Of a DNA stretch of 64,000 nucleotides, positions 24,819 through 37,262 are shown piece by piece. Source of the stretch: Erythrophleum ivorense (taxonomy: Eukaryota; Streptophyta; Magnoliopsida; Fabales; Fabaceae). The notes beneath the pieces were generated by a model. It saw only the letters and a program-made list of their open reading frames with translations. It made no database searches and was not told the origin of the DNA. Both the position numbers and the translations under genes were made by a program. The stretch is from assembly GCA_026724425.1 (NCBI GenBank), contig JAIUCV010000003.1, forward strand, positions 62,239,088-62,303,087, read 5' to 3'. Position 1 is the first letter of the stretch; each line of letters opens with the position of its first letter.

Positions 24819-25602
24819 ACTCTTTACTATTAAAGCCACACATGTATTTTATTAAGATCATGAACAATATAATGAATTCTATGAGTATTGTTTCTAAATA
24901 AAATGTTGAGTATATGTTGATTTTTGTTATTGGATTAATTAATTGGGTTTTATTCCTTTTTTTCATCCATCCAGTAGCGGATTAATTTAGTGTTAATTTA
25001 CACATGCACCACGTTTTGTCAATTGCAATCGCATATACTCAATTTTCGTTATTATGTTTCACGTTTGAAATCTACCATACGTAATAATGGAACTTAACCC
25101 ATTACAAGGCACAAGGCTATCTTCTCAGATGACGAAGCCACATGATTCGCGATTTGAATTCTAATAATTTTTAAAATTAAACATAAAACTTGCTTATCTT
25201 GTTTCAGATCGTGTGTGTGTGAATATCTTACTTAAAAAAATATTTTAAAATTTTTATACTTGATGTGTCAAAATTAACATAAGGATCTGTACTTACTTTT
25301 TACATCTAATTTTAAAAAATGGTCTTAAAATTTTAAAATATAATATTAATTTACCAAAAGGAAAAAATTCGTCTAAAATTATTGAGTCTCGTGGAAGAGT
25401 CTGTGAGTTAAAAATATTAATTGGTTGCTGAGTGAATATCATCATAGGTGTGCATTTGAGGATACCACGAATTTTCCTAAGATGGGAACACCAAATCCAG
25501 GCATTTATAGGAGAAATTGGTGTCTGTATTGTAATCTATGAAGGCTAACTAGTAATAAGATGACAAATTAGAAGGTTGACGCTTCCAAAATACAAATACA
25601 GG

Positions 25603-25639
<37 letters not shown>

Positions 25640-26940
25640 TTATTTATATTTATATTCAAATTAGAAGGTTAATGCAACCAGGAAAAGTAATACCCTCGAC
25701 TGTATTCTCCCTTTCTAATATTTGCTTTCAGAACTGAAGAATTATAGATGTGATGGTTAATTAGAAGTATGTTCTAGCTAGCAAACAAATTGTATGAAAA
25801 TGATATCTCTCCTACTGGATGGTACTTAAACTTTGAACATTTTTTTTCAAACCTCGATTACCTTTGGGAACGAGCTGTTTTCATAGCTCAAATCATATTA
25901 ATCGGTGCTTTTATTGAAAGCTGACCTAGGTGAAAGATTGCTTAGTGTCCAAAGGGTTCAGAATCCACTTGGACGAATGGCACCCAACAAGCAAGCATCC
26001 AAAGAGTACGAAGAAGCAACATTGGGTGAGGCTATTAGGTGCCTATATACAGAGTGAACAAATAGAATGCCGTAGCCGAAGGTATCAATGATATATTTCA
26101 CATTAGACAAGCAGTTTAAGGTATTATTTGAGTTTTGAAACTCTTTCAGAGATTAAATATCTTTTAGGATAAGCTAAATGCTTTCATCAATTTAACAATT
26201 GAACTAAATTTAAGTGTCATTTCTTATATTTTTGCTATTAGTTTTTTCAATAAAATTACATCCAGTATGAAATTTGTTTAAAAAAATTTAATCATGTAAT
26301 ATTAAGTTATAAAAATTATATACTCAATTATAAAAATAATATATTTGTCATGTTATTATTGAAAAATCATATATTTATTATATTATAATTGATAAATAAA
26401 AAATATATAAGAAATTACATATAAATATTTTCTTCAACAATTGCTGTGCTTTTGGAAGCAAATTTTGACTCAGAAATTAATTAATCTCTAAAGAGCTGCT
26501 ATATGGATCGGTACCTAATAATAGTAATTGGTATTATGATTAGCTAGGACTGATTGTACAAGAATAATTGCGGCTTAATAACTTTGTATGTGATTATATA
26601 TAAATTTAACTAACTAGTAAAACTAGAATTTAATTTTATACCATAGTCAACCAACGAGCATACCTATATATTCGCGCAGGGAATACACATTAATTATCGA
26701 TGCAAAGATACCATGACCCAAATTGATTTTTTTTAAAGTTCTTTTTCTTCTTGTAATTTGCTTGGAGAAGATGATAGTTAGTTATATAACACTTGATTTA
26801 TTTAAAAATAATCTATATGACAAAAATGCACTTGGATGATAGTTAAAATTTAGATTATCTTACTTTGGTTTTATCCATATAATTTTTTTTAAAGGAAAAC
26901 CTAGTGATTTTTTTTAATTACAAAAGAGGTACATGAGAGA
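24819..26940. other. Intergenic, no gene seen
   Basis: AT-rich, with the compound microsatellite at 25605-25639. The block at 25860-26090 is less AT-rich, but all its frames are interrupted. Confidence 0.55.
25605..25639. repeat. Compound (TG)n(TA)n microsatellite
   Basis: About ten TG units followed by about seven TA units. Confidence 0.9.
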
Positions 26941-27790
26941 GTTATGAGTAATGTTTTTAAAACTGAACAAGTCATTGAATCGGTAAATTTATTGGTTCAC
27001 AGTTTATTGGTTCAATCGTAATTGAATCGTAGTTCAATCGGTGATAATTAAATATATATATTTTATTTTATATATTAATAATTTAAGATAATAAATAATA
27101 ATAAACAAATATTAATAACTTTTAAAACATGTTATAACTAATATACATAAAAATAAATTAAACATAACATAATATTTGATTTTTAATTTGATTAAAATAA
27201 ATTTACATGATTTTAATAAGAATTAAATGAATTTTATTTTTGTTTTTTTATCTATTATCTTAAAATTTTACAATTAAATGCAAGACAATAAATATGGTTT
27301 AATGGAAAGCATATGGTTCAGTATATTAATGGTCAAGGGGTGGAGCAAAGTGGAGATCATTTTTTTTTGGTACAAAAAAGGGGAAGAGAAAGAAAAAAAA
27401 AAACTAAACTACTACCATTCTTAAGGTGGAGATCATTTTGCTTTGCTAAATGAAATAGATTTATAATAAATATAAAATATTGCATATAATGACTAAAGAG
27501 GCATATCAACTCAGTAGAAGAGACGCTCTCACGTTACAAGAAGATGAAGGTTCAAGCCCTAGCATGTGCAATTTTGTTGAATAATATGACAAAGCTGTGG
27601 ACCAGTTTAATTGTGAGTTTGGAGTCAACTTTCATCCAAAAACGCTCGATTCAACTTGATTTTTTATTGGGTTTAACTAGTTCTAAGGCAGATTAATTTT
27701 GAGGTATTTTTAGATTGGACAGATGATCAGTTCATCAATTTTTTAGTTGAATCGATTGGTCTAGTTCGATTTTAATAATATAGGTTATGA
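26941..27790. mobile_element. TIR element with likely 9-base target duplication and a tRNA-like segment
   Basis: The flanks AGTTATGAG and GGTTATGAA (sharing GTTATGA at 26941-26947 and 27784-27790) look like a 9-base target duplication, as made by Mutator-like elements. The left end (TTTTTAAAACTGAACAAGTC, then TGAATCGGT) is mirrored at the right end by an ATTAAAATCGAACTAGACCA-type sequence followed by ATCGATTCAAC. About 830 bases, with no transposase reading frame. Confidence 0.5.
27504..27570 (+). repeat. tRNA-like (SINE-type) segment
   Basis: TATCAACTCAGTAGAAGAG resembles a tRNA A box, and GGTTCAAGCCC at 27549-27559 matches a B box. The spacing is close to that of a tRNA. The acceptor stem and cloverleaf do not form convincingly, so this is a tRNA-derived remnant and not a functional tRNA. 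Confidence 0.45.
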
Positions 27791-30160
27791 AAATTTACTT
27801 TATCTTTGACATCAAGTTAATAACAATTTTAAAGACAATTGAGCCATAAATAGTAAATTTATATAAAGTAAATTATATTAATCTTTATAAGATTTAGTTA
27901 AACTACACTTCATATCTTTTTTTATTTTAAAATTAACACTCAACTTTCCTTCAATTTATTTTATCTCAATGAAATTAATTTTTTATATAGTGTGTTTCTT
28001 CAAAAAATAAAACTAGTTAACTATCAATATTATTATATTAAGAATAAAATCATAATCTTATATTAAAAATTAATATTAATTTACTTGTTTTTACTATCAA
28101 ATTAAAGATAAAATCATAGTTTTATATTACACAAAAAGTTAACTTTTTTTAACAAAAAATATATTGAAGGGAAGTTTTTACAATGTCAAAAAAGTGGGGT
28201 GTGTTGAAACAAGCAAGGTATCATATATAATTTAATTAAAACTCAACAGAAAGTTAGTATAATTTACTCATTTACACATAAAAATAATTGGAATTTTACA
28301 TTCTCTAGTTTTTCAAATAATATAATTTATTGTTCTTTCATACAATTATAAAAAATTATTCAAAATTAAATTAATATTTATAAAAATTGATAAATATAAA
28401 AATTAATTAAGAATATGAAATTATTACAGTGTTGGATAATATGTATCATTCACATCTCCTACATATACCATTAGGCATGATTCTTGGGCATGAGTGTATA
28501 CCAAAAAATATAATTATAAACAACTCTACAAATATAATAACATTATATTTAAGTAGGATTAGTTAATTATTAGTTTAATTAGTCACATTTAACGAATTAA
28601 TTGTTGGTTGTTCCATAATTTAATCAAAAAGTGGACTTTCATAAATTTAGTCAAAGCAAACATTTATTGGATATGCTGTCACATAATTAATAGTGCATGT
28701 GTGTGATTCTCGATAGCTTGATATATTGAACAAAAATCATCAACATGCATCACCAAATGTAATAAGGGAATTGGTAAGGAGATGAAGAAGATAGTGTGTG
28801 GGGGCAAGAGAGAAAAAAGTTTTCTGGCAAATCATGAATGAAAACATACATAGGGTGGCTTGGCTGCTTCTTCAGCCGAATCTTTATTATATTTTGTATA
28901 AGATTTGTGGATGAGTCAAGAGAAACCCGTGACCATTCTCTTAAAGGCTCATTTATTTTTCATTTTATTTTATTTATTTATTCCCTTTCATATCATTTTC
29001 AAAATTTTCTTTATAACTATAGTTAATGTTATCTATATTTGACAGTATCAATATTGATCATAAGTTGCTGGATTTTTTTTAAATTTATAGCAGTAATTGA
29101 AAAGACATTTTCTTTTATTTTCATTGACTAAAGCATTACATTCTCCTAGAAAGTCCAAAGTAAAATTAAAACTATGTCGTATCATATATAACCATACAAG
29201 AAGCAATAATTCAAAATTGTCATCTTTATAAATTGACTTCGAATTTAATTGAACACCACAAAATATCCTTCGAAACTTTTTGCATTTATTAATTACTTAA
29301 TTTGGCGTGCAAATTGCCCTTCGATCTTTCTCTCTCTTTCTTTCTCAACATCCAGTGCCTTCGCCTTTATTACCATACCCGGACAGGCCAACTATGTTCA
29401 ATCGCTGTATATCCATCCAAGTTCAGCTTCAGATACGCGTAGGAGCATTTTTGGATAAACTCAGCTTGCATAGATTATTCAATTAATGAATAATTATACA
29501 TAATTTATGAAGATGTAATAAATAGGGGTATTAATTTTTTTATTATTAAATCTCACTTATTTATAAGTAAATTTTAAAAATAACACGATAAACTGTGTCT
29601 ATTAAAAAAGGATCTGATACAAGGTTTGCTTTTTCTTATCATGCAAAAGCCAATCCATGTCGTATTACGAAGATAAATTCATCATCCAGCTTAGTCTCCA
29701 AAAAATCCAAGAAGAACAAAATGTTTGAAGGAGACCCCCTCTCTGTCTCTAGAGAGGATTTTCAAGAAAATACAAATAATATAAAAGAGGAATTTTCCAA
29801 AGACAACCCTTTCTGCATATGCGGTTTGTGAACAATATCGAAAAGGATAATATGGACATGAGAGAGGGAAAGAGAGTTGTAGAAGCTCTAATTAGTAAGT
29901 AAGATAGTGAGTGATATATACTTTGAGCACTATATAGTAGTACTATTTCAACGATAGAATCCATTGCTAACAAGATTTGGTTACCAATTTTTGTTGATAA
30001 TTAATCATATATATACAGCTAGGTGATGTGCTTTAATTAACAGAATCATGATGCGAGTTAGGCCTATTAATTTCACCCACTTTTTGATTAAGATCAAGCC
30101 AAATATTAGATATTGACTTTTTCTATGTTTGAACATTTCTTGGTGAAGCTATTTTCTTTT

Positions 30161-30194
30161 ATACACACACACGCACACGCACACATATATATAT
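30161..30194. repeat. Compound (AC)n(AT)n microsatellite
   Basis: Interrupted AC repeat with two GC interruptions, then AT units. Confidence 0.85.
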
Positions 30195-32153
30195 AAAAAC
30201 ATTGTTAATTATATATTAATTTTTAAGAGGAGGCCTGTCATTTTCAATATGGACCGGCCATATATGCAATTGATTTTTTCCCCTTATGATTCAAATTGAT
30301 CGAAATCAATAACATTTTGCTATGAAAGAATTGTCATTTCTTGGAAAGTTGTTGCTTAGTTGCATACCAGCCTACTATTTCATAAATTGACTTTTTATTA
30401 TTGTCCACTTATTTTCTTTTATTTGACATATGAAAGATGTGTCAAACATTTATAATAGTGGCCAAAGAGCTTATGTAACCCCAGTTAAAAAATGACGCAT
30501 ATATTACATACAACGGTTCAAACTTTATTCTTTGAGAAAAAAATTAATTTGTAATAATGCGGATATAGTCATTATTAAAGATGAATGATAATGGTAAAAA
30601 AAGATTAATTTCTAATGATAGAAAAGAAGCACTTTTTTTTTTACATCTGGCTCGTATGAATATTTGAAAATTTAAAACATAGATGAGAGTCACTATTGCA
30701 AAAATGAAGATCAATTTACAAGGTTTTTAAATGTTGTCTTTGTAATATTGATTTTCACACCTTTTGTTTCATGTACATCATATTGTTGACCTCATTATCC
30801 ATAATGGGCAGTACCATAGAATTTTTCTTCATTTCTAAACTATTTCCAATTCAGATGCAATATTGGATTTGTGTAAAAAGAAAATCCTAAAAAAATATAA
30901 TAGCCCAATAAAGTAATGTAATAGTAGATTTATACCAACCACAGTACAATGATGTTATCTATAGAAATCTCTAAGCCCTTTTCTATAGAAAGTCAAGATG
31001 ATTGACTTCAATCATTAATATCAGAAGTTTAAAGTCTCAGTGTTTTCTAGAAATTCTTGATAAATGATAGGATTAAGTTCACCTAATTAATAAATTAAGG
31101 AGGACTTAAGCTCCCAGAAGAAAGAATGAAGAGCCAAAAATAATTTAAGTTTTCTTCTACAAGTAGTGAATCTGATCAATCAAATAGGTCGGCTCCAAAG
31201 AAAATAAAGTTCTTTCCCGATGGATCTAACTTGAATTAAGTTTGTATGTAGTAAATTAAGTGCAAATATTTAGAGCATTTCATGCAAAATAAGCATATAT
31301 TTAGATGTTGAGTGGTTGTACTGGATTAGTTAGATGTTTTTCTTTGATTTTCCGCAAAATAATTCTAAACACAAACATGCATTTAAGTTAATATTTTTTT
31401 TTCTTCACTTCTTAACTTGTAACATTACAACTCCTAGCCTTTGATATCCATTTCAATTTCAACTCTCAGGACGCGTTTTCAATTAGGGGTTAGTTTAGTA
31501 TGAATAGTGCAGTTCAGTGTAGAAGTGAGGAGTAATTATATAATTAAAAAAATTAATATGTTACTTAACATTGGTTCTCACATAATTGATAAAAATTTTT
31601 ATAATATTCATTTATATATCGTTGGTAATGATAATATTGATCATTAGATCATGATAACATCTCAACTCTGATAGTTAACAAGGGTGCCGATTAATTAGGA
31701 TATGATTATTTTAAATATGATCAAATTTAGGTTTATACAATTTGCTTTTAAGAATTAATTGTCAGGTTTTTCAATAAAAAAGTAACACATGGATATTTAG
31801 TTTAACTCAATATTTTATCATTAATACTTTTAACTTCTTTTATATATCGTAATTTTATTATAAAAAGCTGATAATAAATACTTAAACATGGAAAAGCTGC
31901 CCAAATTGACACTAGAAATTTTCATTTAGATAAGGACCCGCAGGCCCCAAAAGGACAATATCTCTTTCTTCTAAATCGAAAAGGATAGCAAAGAGGCATA
32001 GGTTATAGGTGAATGCCAGTAAATCTCGTGACCATCAGTAATTTCCATCTCTGAATGAAATCACCTCGTTTTCTGCTAAAGAGCACTTCATGGTGATGTA
32101 ATGGTTGCTCATAATGACACAAATATTCCCTTTTTGAATTTTTGGCGAATTAG

Positions 32154-32257
32154 ATATATATATATATATATATATATATGAATAACAGAACTTAATTATA
32201 ATTTAAGTTGGTGGCGTTTAAGGGTGGCGGCGGCGGCGGTGGCTATGGGTGGCTATT
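32154..32257. repeat. (AT)13 and a nearby GGC-rich tract
   Basis: AT units at 32154-32179. At 32223-32257 a GGTGGCGGCGGCGGCGGTGG stretch is followed by a second GGTGGCTAT. It is strikingly GC-rich for this neighbourhood and has no associated reading frame. Confidence 0.85.
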
Positions 32258-35094
32258 ATAAATTGAGTCAAGAAGATAACACTGATTCTAAAAAATTAGC
32301 TCAAGTTTACATCCCTAGTATCAAGTTTTGATGGTTATATTAAGATATATCATTATATATATATTTTTTAAAAATTGATGTCTGTGCTGACTCATTTGGT
32401 GTTCACTTTAGCTGATTTTCATTCAAGCTGTTCCTTCTCATTCTTTGGGGTGTTCACTTTAAGGTTTAGATATCACGTAGCGTTTTTTAACAATCACTCC
32501 TTCTTAGATCACACTTTCTATGCCAACTAAATCTCAATAAAAATACTAATTGATATGATGAATCAAGAAAAAAAAGCCTATACTAAAAATCTAGCCTATT
32601 GAATTAATGAGTGTCTCAAAAGGAAAAAAATCATTTTAAATCTTAATTGTTATTTAATATGAGTAAAAATTTTATTTTTTGTCTTAATTTTATATGAACA
32701 AATTTTATATAAATAAATTTAAATTTGAAAAAAAAATTTGGGTAAATGAATCTGAATTCGAGAATACAAAGATTCAAAAATCTTTTATATATTAAATATA
32801 AATCCAAATTGGACACTAATATTTTATCCAAACTCTAACCCTAATATATCTAGTGAGCTCGCTAGGCATGGAGCAAGTAGTTTGTTGGGGCCATATTGCA
32901 GAAGATGGACCCATTAGGGTTAGTTGGTGGGCATTGTGGGTGGCTCATTAATGGAGCGCAGCACAAACCCACAAGAAGCTCGTGGCTTGGACAGTTTTGG
33001 CGGTCGTCAACCCTTTCATGCATATATGACAATATGAGAGTGAGATACCGAGACAGGCATATATATGTACGAACAAGTTGATCTTCTAAATAAACGATGG
33101 GGATATTTTTATTGAAAAAAAATATATTTTTAGTTTTATAGATTTATTTAATTTTTATTTAGCATTCATAATTTTAAAAAATTATACTTAAATTTTTATA
33201 AATTACAAATTTTTTAAATTTAGTTTCTACTAATAAAATTTTGTCAATATTTCGTTAAACTTTATTAACGTAGCCAATTATATATTATCATAACACTTTA
33301 AATATATATGATTTATTCTAAAAAAAAAGATGTAAAAATATAAATAATAAAGTAAAATTAACTTATATATATTATAAAATACTGATAAAAGTATAAAGAT
33401 AAAGATTAAATAAAAAAATTTAAACTATAAATATTTAATTATAAAATTCGTAACTATAAAAATTAAATTAAAAATTGAATAAAATTATAATTTTCACATA
33501 TGTATATGAGCTAAGCTAGCCAAATATTGTCACAGCAAAAAATTATTGTATAGCTGAATGATAGTGATTTTTCCTTAATGTTATAAATTGGTGTCTTTCT
33601 CATTATTAAAGATATATTATATTATTTTTAGAAACAAAGGCGTGATGGAATTCTTTCTCCCCCCTTTCTTGATTCTTGTAATAGAATACTTATTGTCTCA
33701 TTTTCAATATATTAATGCCATATACATATTGCACAAGCTTTTCTGCAAGATTTCAATTGTCATATTCTACTAAATTTATTTAGTTAAATTCCACAATTTA
33801 ACTAGCCTTTAACTACTCCGCTAATGAAGTAAATTTCGGGGGAAATTGATCTGAACGAAAATAGCTTATAAAACCAAACTGAGATATTTAGAATATTTCA
33901 GTCCATGTAGAATTTGAAGTAAGATAATTTGTATTTAAATGCTAGTTTTTGGCCGATTTTAACTAAATGCTAGTGGTATAATTGTATACCTGAGAAATAA
34001 TTATTATGTTTTCTTCTTAATTTTATACTTGTCTTTAATATAAATATTAATTTGTTCCATCTTAATTGAAGGACTTAATTAAGATATTTAACAAAATATA
34101 ATTTAACACCTCGTTATGATAAAAGGATCGAATATCACATAATATACTTCAAAAGAAATAGCTAATTTTTTTCCTTTTTTTTTCACAAGAAGTGCGAACG
34201 TATAATCCATTATATCCACACCCAAACCCCAACCAAAATTGCTATAACTCTCATAAAAATAGTTAACAGCATCCAAATATTTCATGTATAGGGGAAAAAA
34301 GATTGTCATAATATAATAATAAATAATAAAATAAATTGACTGTAAAGGAAACACTATTTATATCATCAAGTCATATTTCGGACTTAATTATTCAAATCAA
34401 AATGCATCACATTAGGACAAAGTAAGAAGATACTTTCGACTGTTATAAAAAAAAAAAGTGTACTTTATAGCCGTATATACAGGTCAAATTTTAGTAGAAG
34501 TTAAAGTGAGGATTTTTTTTAATTAAAATACTATGCAGAGCTTACTAGGCTCGAGATAATTATAAGCGTGAGGAATTTGAATAGTTTTGCAAGAGCTGAT
34601 ATATTAGATCCTACCTGTTTATATAATACATATATGGATGAAGATGAAGGGGTACAAGTTGGGGTGTTGGGCCAATCATCGACCATAAAGAATTAATGGT
34701 GAGTCTATAATATAGTGCTAGGGTTTTAACCGTCCAACCAATCTCTTTGTGGAAGGACATCAATGGCATTTAGCCTTCTGAGTTGTACTTCTCTAAAAGT
34801 TAGCTAATAAAACCCATACAGGTCCAAACAAAGATCATTCTTGGCTTTTCTTCCACACATTTATCTCTTTCTGCGCTGCCAGTAGCCATCATCTTGATAA
34901 AGACGAAGACAAAGGGAGTTAAATGGATCTAACCCTAGTTTAAATACATCTAAGTCATGCTTAGTTAGTATGGAGTTGATTATATTTGACAATCAAAGCG
35001 CTATATGCATGCATATATTTAAATGTTGGTGTTGTTGCTTTCATCGACTTTGAATATCACGATATTACAAGAAAGAATAGCCTCAATTTTTTTT

Positions 35095-35371
35095 TTAAAA
35101 AATTGCATCTAAAGACCTATATTATATAAAATTTATAATAAAAAATTTTAAAAATTAAAATTATTTTTAAGATCCATAATTACAATCATGTTTTAAGGGA
35201 TTTACTATTAAGTGAAGAAAAGCATATTCCTTCATCCAATAATAAATCCCTTAAAAGTGATTATAAATCCCTCAAAACATGATTGTAATTATGGTCTTTG
35301 ATGATAATTTTGATTTTTAAAGTTTTTTATTATAAATTTTATATAATATGAATTTTTAAATGCAATTTTTT
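35095..35371. repeat. Long inverted repeat (hairpin element)
   Basis: Arm 35095-35204 is mirrored by arm 35263-35371 at roughly 85-90% identity, with a spacer of about 58 bases. Key paired parts are AATTGCATCTAAA with TTTAAATGCAATT, ATATTATATAAAATTTATAA, and TACAATCATGTTTTAAGGGA with its complement. Likely a foldback MITE. Confidence 0.8.
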
Positions 35372-37054
35372 CCTTTTTTTAAATAAATTATTTAACTCAA
35401 AATTAATTCTTTTTTTAGTAAAGATTCCAATCGAATCAAGTTGGTATTTACTTTGGTTTCATTTGAAAACAAAATGACTGACATTCGATTTTGGTTCTAA
35501 AAGATTATCACTATATCAATTAGCTTGAGCCTCAAAGGATTTTTTTTTTAAAATCTCAAGTTACAATTCCAAATTAACAAATGATTTAAAAAATTAATTC
35601 AAACCCTAGATAAGATGCTTCAAGAACGACCTCAAGAACCACTTAACTAACCACTTATTGACACTTTTTTTTTTTATCTTGCAAGGTTTAACTGTATTAA
35701 TTAAATCTTATAATTAATGTTCACGTTTGAATTGAAAATACTATACTTTAGCAAGCTTTTTCTAATTTCAATTAATATTTTCCCTTAAGGATTTCTCCAT
35801 ACATATCCACAGATGATGATGTTTTGTTCTTTAGCATATGTTGAATTTCGTAGTCTTTAATTACAGGTTTTAGAGGGGTCTTTCTATTGCTTATAAAAAA
35901 TAGTCAAATTTTACTCTAAAACACGACTGAAACAAGTGAGATTTATAAGTATACTAAACGACTTATGCCGACAACAATGTTCCTTTCCGTCGATTACGCC
36001 ATGAACAAAGGCCAAGGGAAGGGGGGCCAATGGGAGCCATGACGTTTCTTGATCTTTTGATATTTTGTATATATACATAGGACTCCCTAAGAATATGAAA
36101 TTGACATTAATAAGGTCCCTTAAAAAATGAAGTTTGTATGTATAAAAATAATAATAATATAACTAATAGTTAATGAAATAAATGAATGACAAATTATACA
36201 TTAGTTTAATATATGTCATACTTTAAAAAATAAAATATTTATTCTTTATGAACAACAAGTAATTTCTCTGTCTTTAAAAGTAATAAGAATTGAAAAAACA
36301 AATATTCTACATAAAGTATTATGACCCAAATCCTTAACTGTGACTAATGAATAAATTAAGCCAACTCGAACTTAGTTTATCCTAGTAAATTTAAAGAAAT
36401 ACTCTCACTTGTCCATGATAAGAATAAAAAGATCTCAAAATTTACACTATACTTTCAAAATATATAATTTATTTTACAAAGTCACTTAGGGCTGCTCAAA
36501 ATCCAACAAACCTCTCATATAATATGAATGTTTTACAATTCATATAAACAATCTTAATTAAGTAATTAACACCTTTTTAATGAAAAGAAACAAAAGAAAG
36601 AAGAAAAAATAAAATGAACAATTTTAACAAACTATAATTCCCATACTATACTATTCAACTTGATACTTAACAGCCATGATGTCATGGAATCCTATATCAC
36701 CATCATCTAATAAGGGACCTATTCAATGTATCTAAAAATGTATACTAGTTTTAGAATACTTTATTTAACTACCTACTGACCTACAAATAAATAAAAAAAG
36801 AGTAGAATGAGTTTATTATTGACTTAATAAGTACATAAATAACAAAGTGTGTAGAAAGAAAAATAAACATATTTAAGTTTTTTGCAATCAAGTATCATTA
36901 ATAAACTAAAATGAAATATCAATTTATAATATTCAAAAATAAATAAATAAATACTTTCATTTAAGTAGTAACTAGCTACAAAAAATATAATTTTTAAAGA
37001 CAAACAAATAAAAATTTATTGGATAAATATAATGTGAGAGGGCATATCACGTTA

Positions 37055-37262
37055 CTTTTTTATAATGCGATTACACTTATTTATTTCATATTTTAATGCC
37101 ATCGTATTTTACTTGTTTTACATTTGAGTGTCACCACCCATTACTTATTTTATGTTTTAGTGGCATTGCACTTTATTTCACAAAATCTTTTCTCAATGTC
37201 AATGTACTTTATTTTATAAGTTTCTAATGCTATTGCACTATTTGCCACATCTTATAGTACTG
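37055..37262. repeat. Diverged tandem repeat of about 33 bases
   Basis: Successive units carry variants of ATGCCATTGCACTTTATTTTA, for example at about 37097, 37153, 37198 and 37236. They are heavily diverged, with five or six units recognisable by eye. Unit boundaries are approximate. Confidence 0.4.

Larger units (their letters stand above)
27791..35094. other. Intergenic, no gene seen
   Basis: Seven kilobases without a supportable gene. Open frames near 28838, 29249, 29595 and 32896 are 60-80 codons long, without homology I recognise or splice context. Confidence 0.55.

Noticed and set aside
27504..27570. A true tRNA gene
   Set aside because: Box A is poor and the acceptor and anticodon stems do not pair, so it is called a tRNA-derived remnant only.
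32896..33081. GC-richer frame MQKMDPLGLVGGHCGW...
   Set aside because: Short, no family recognised, flanked by pure AT-rich DNA.
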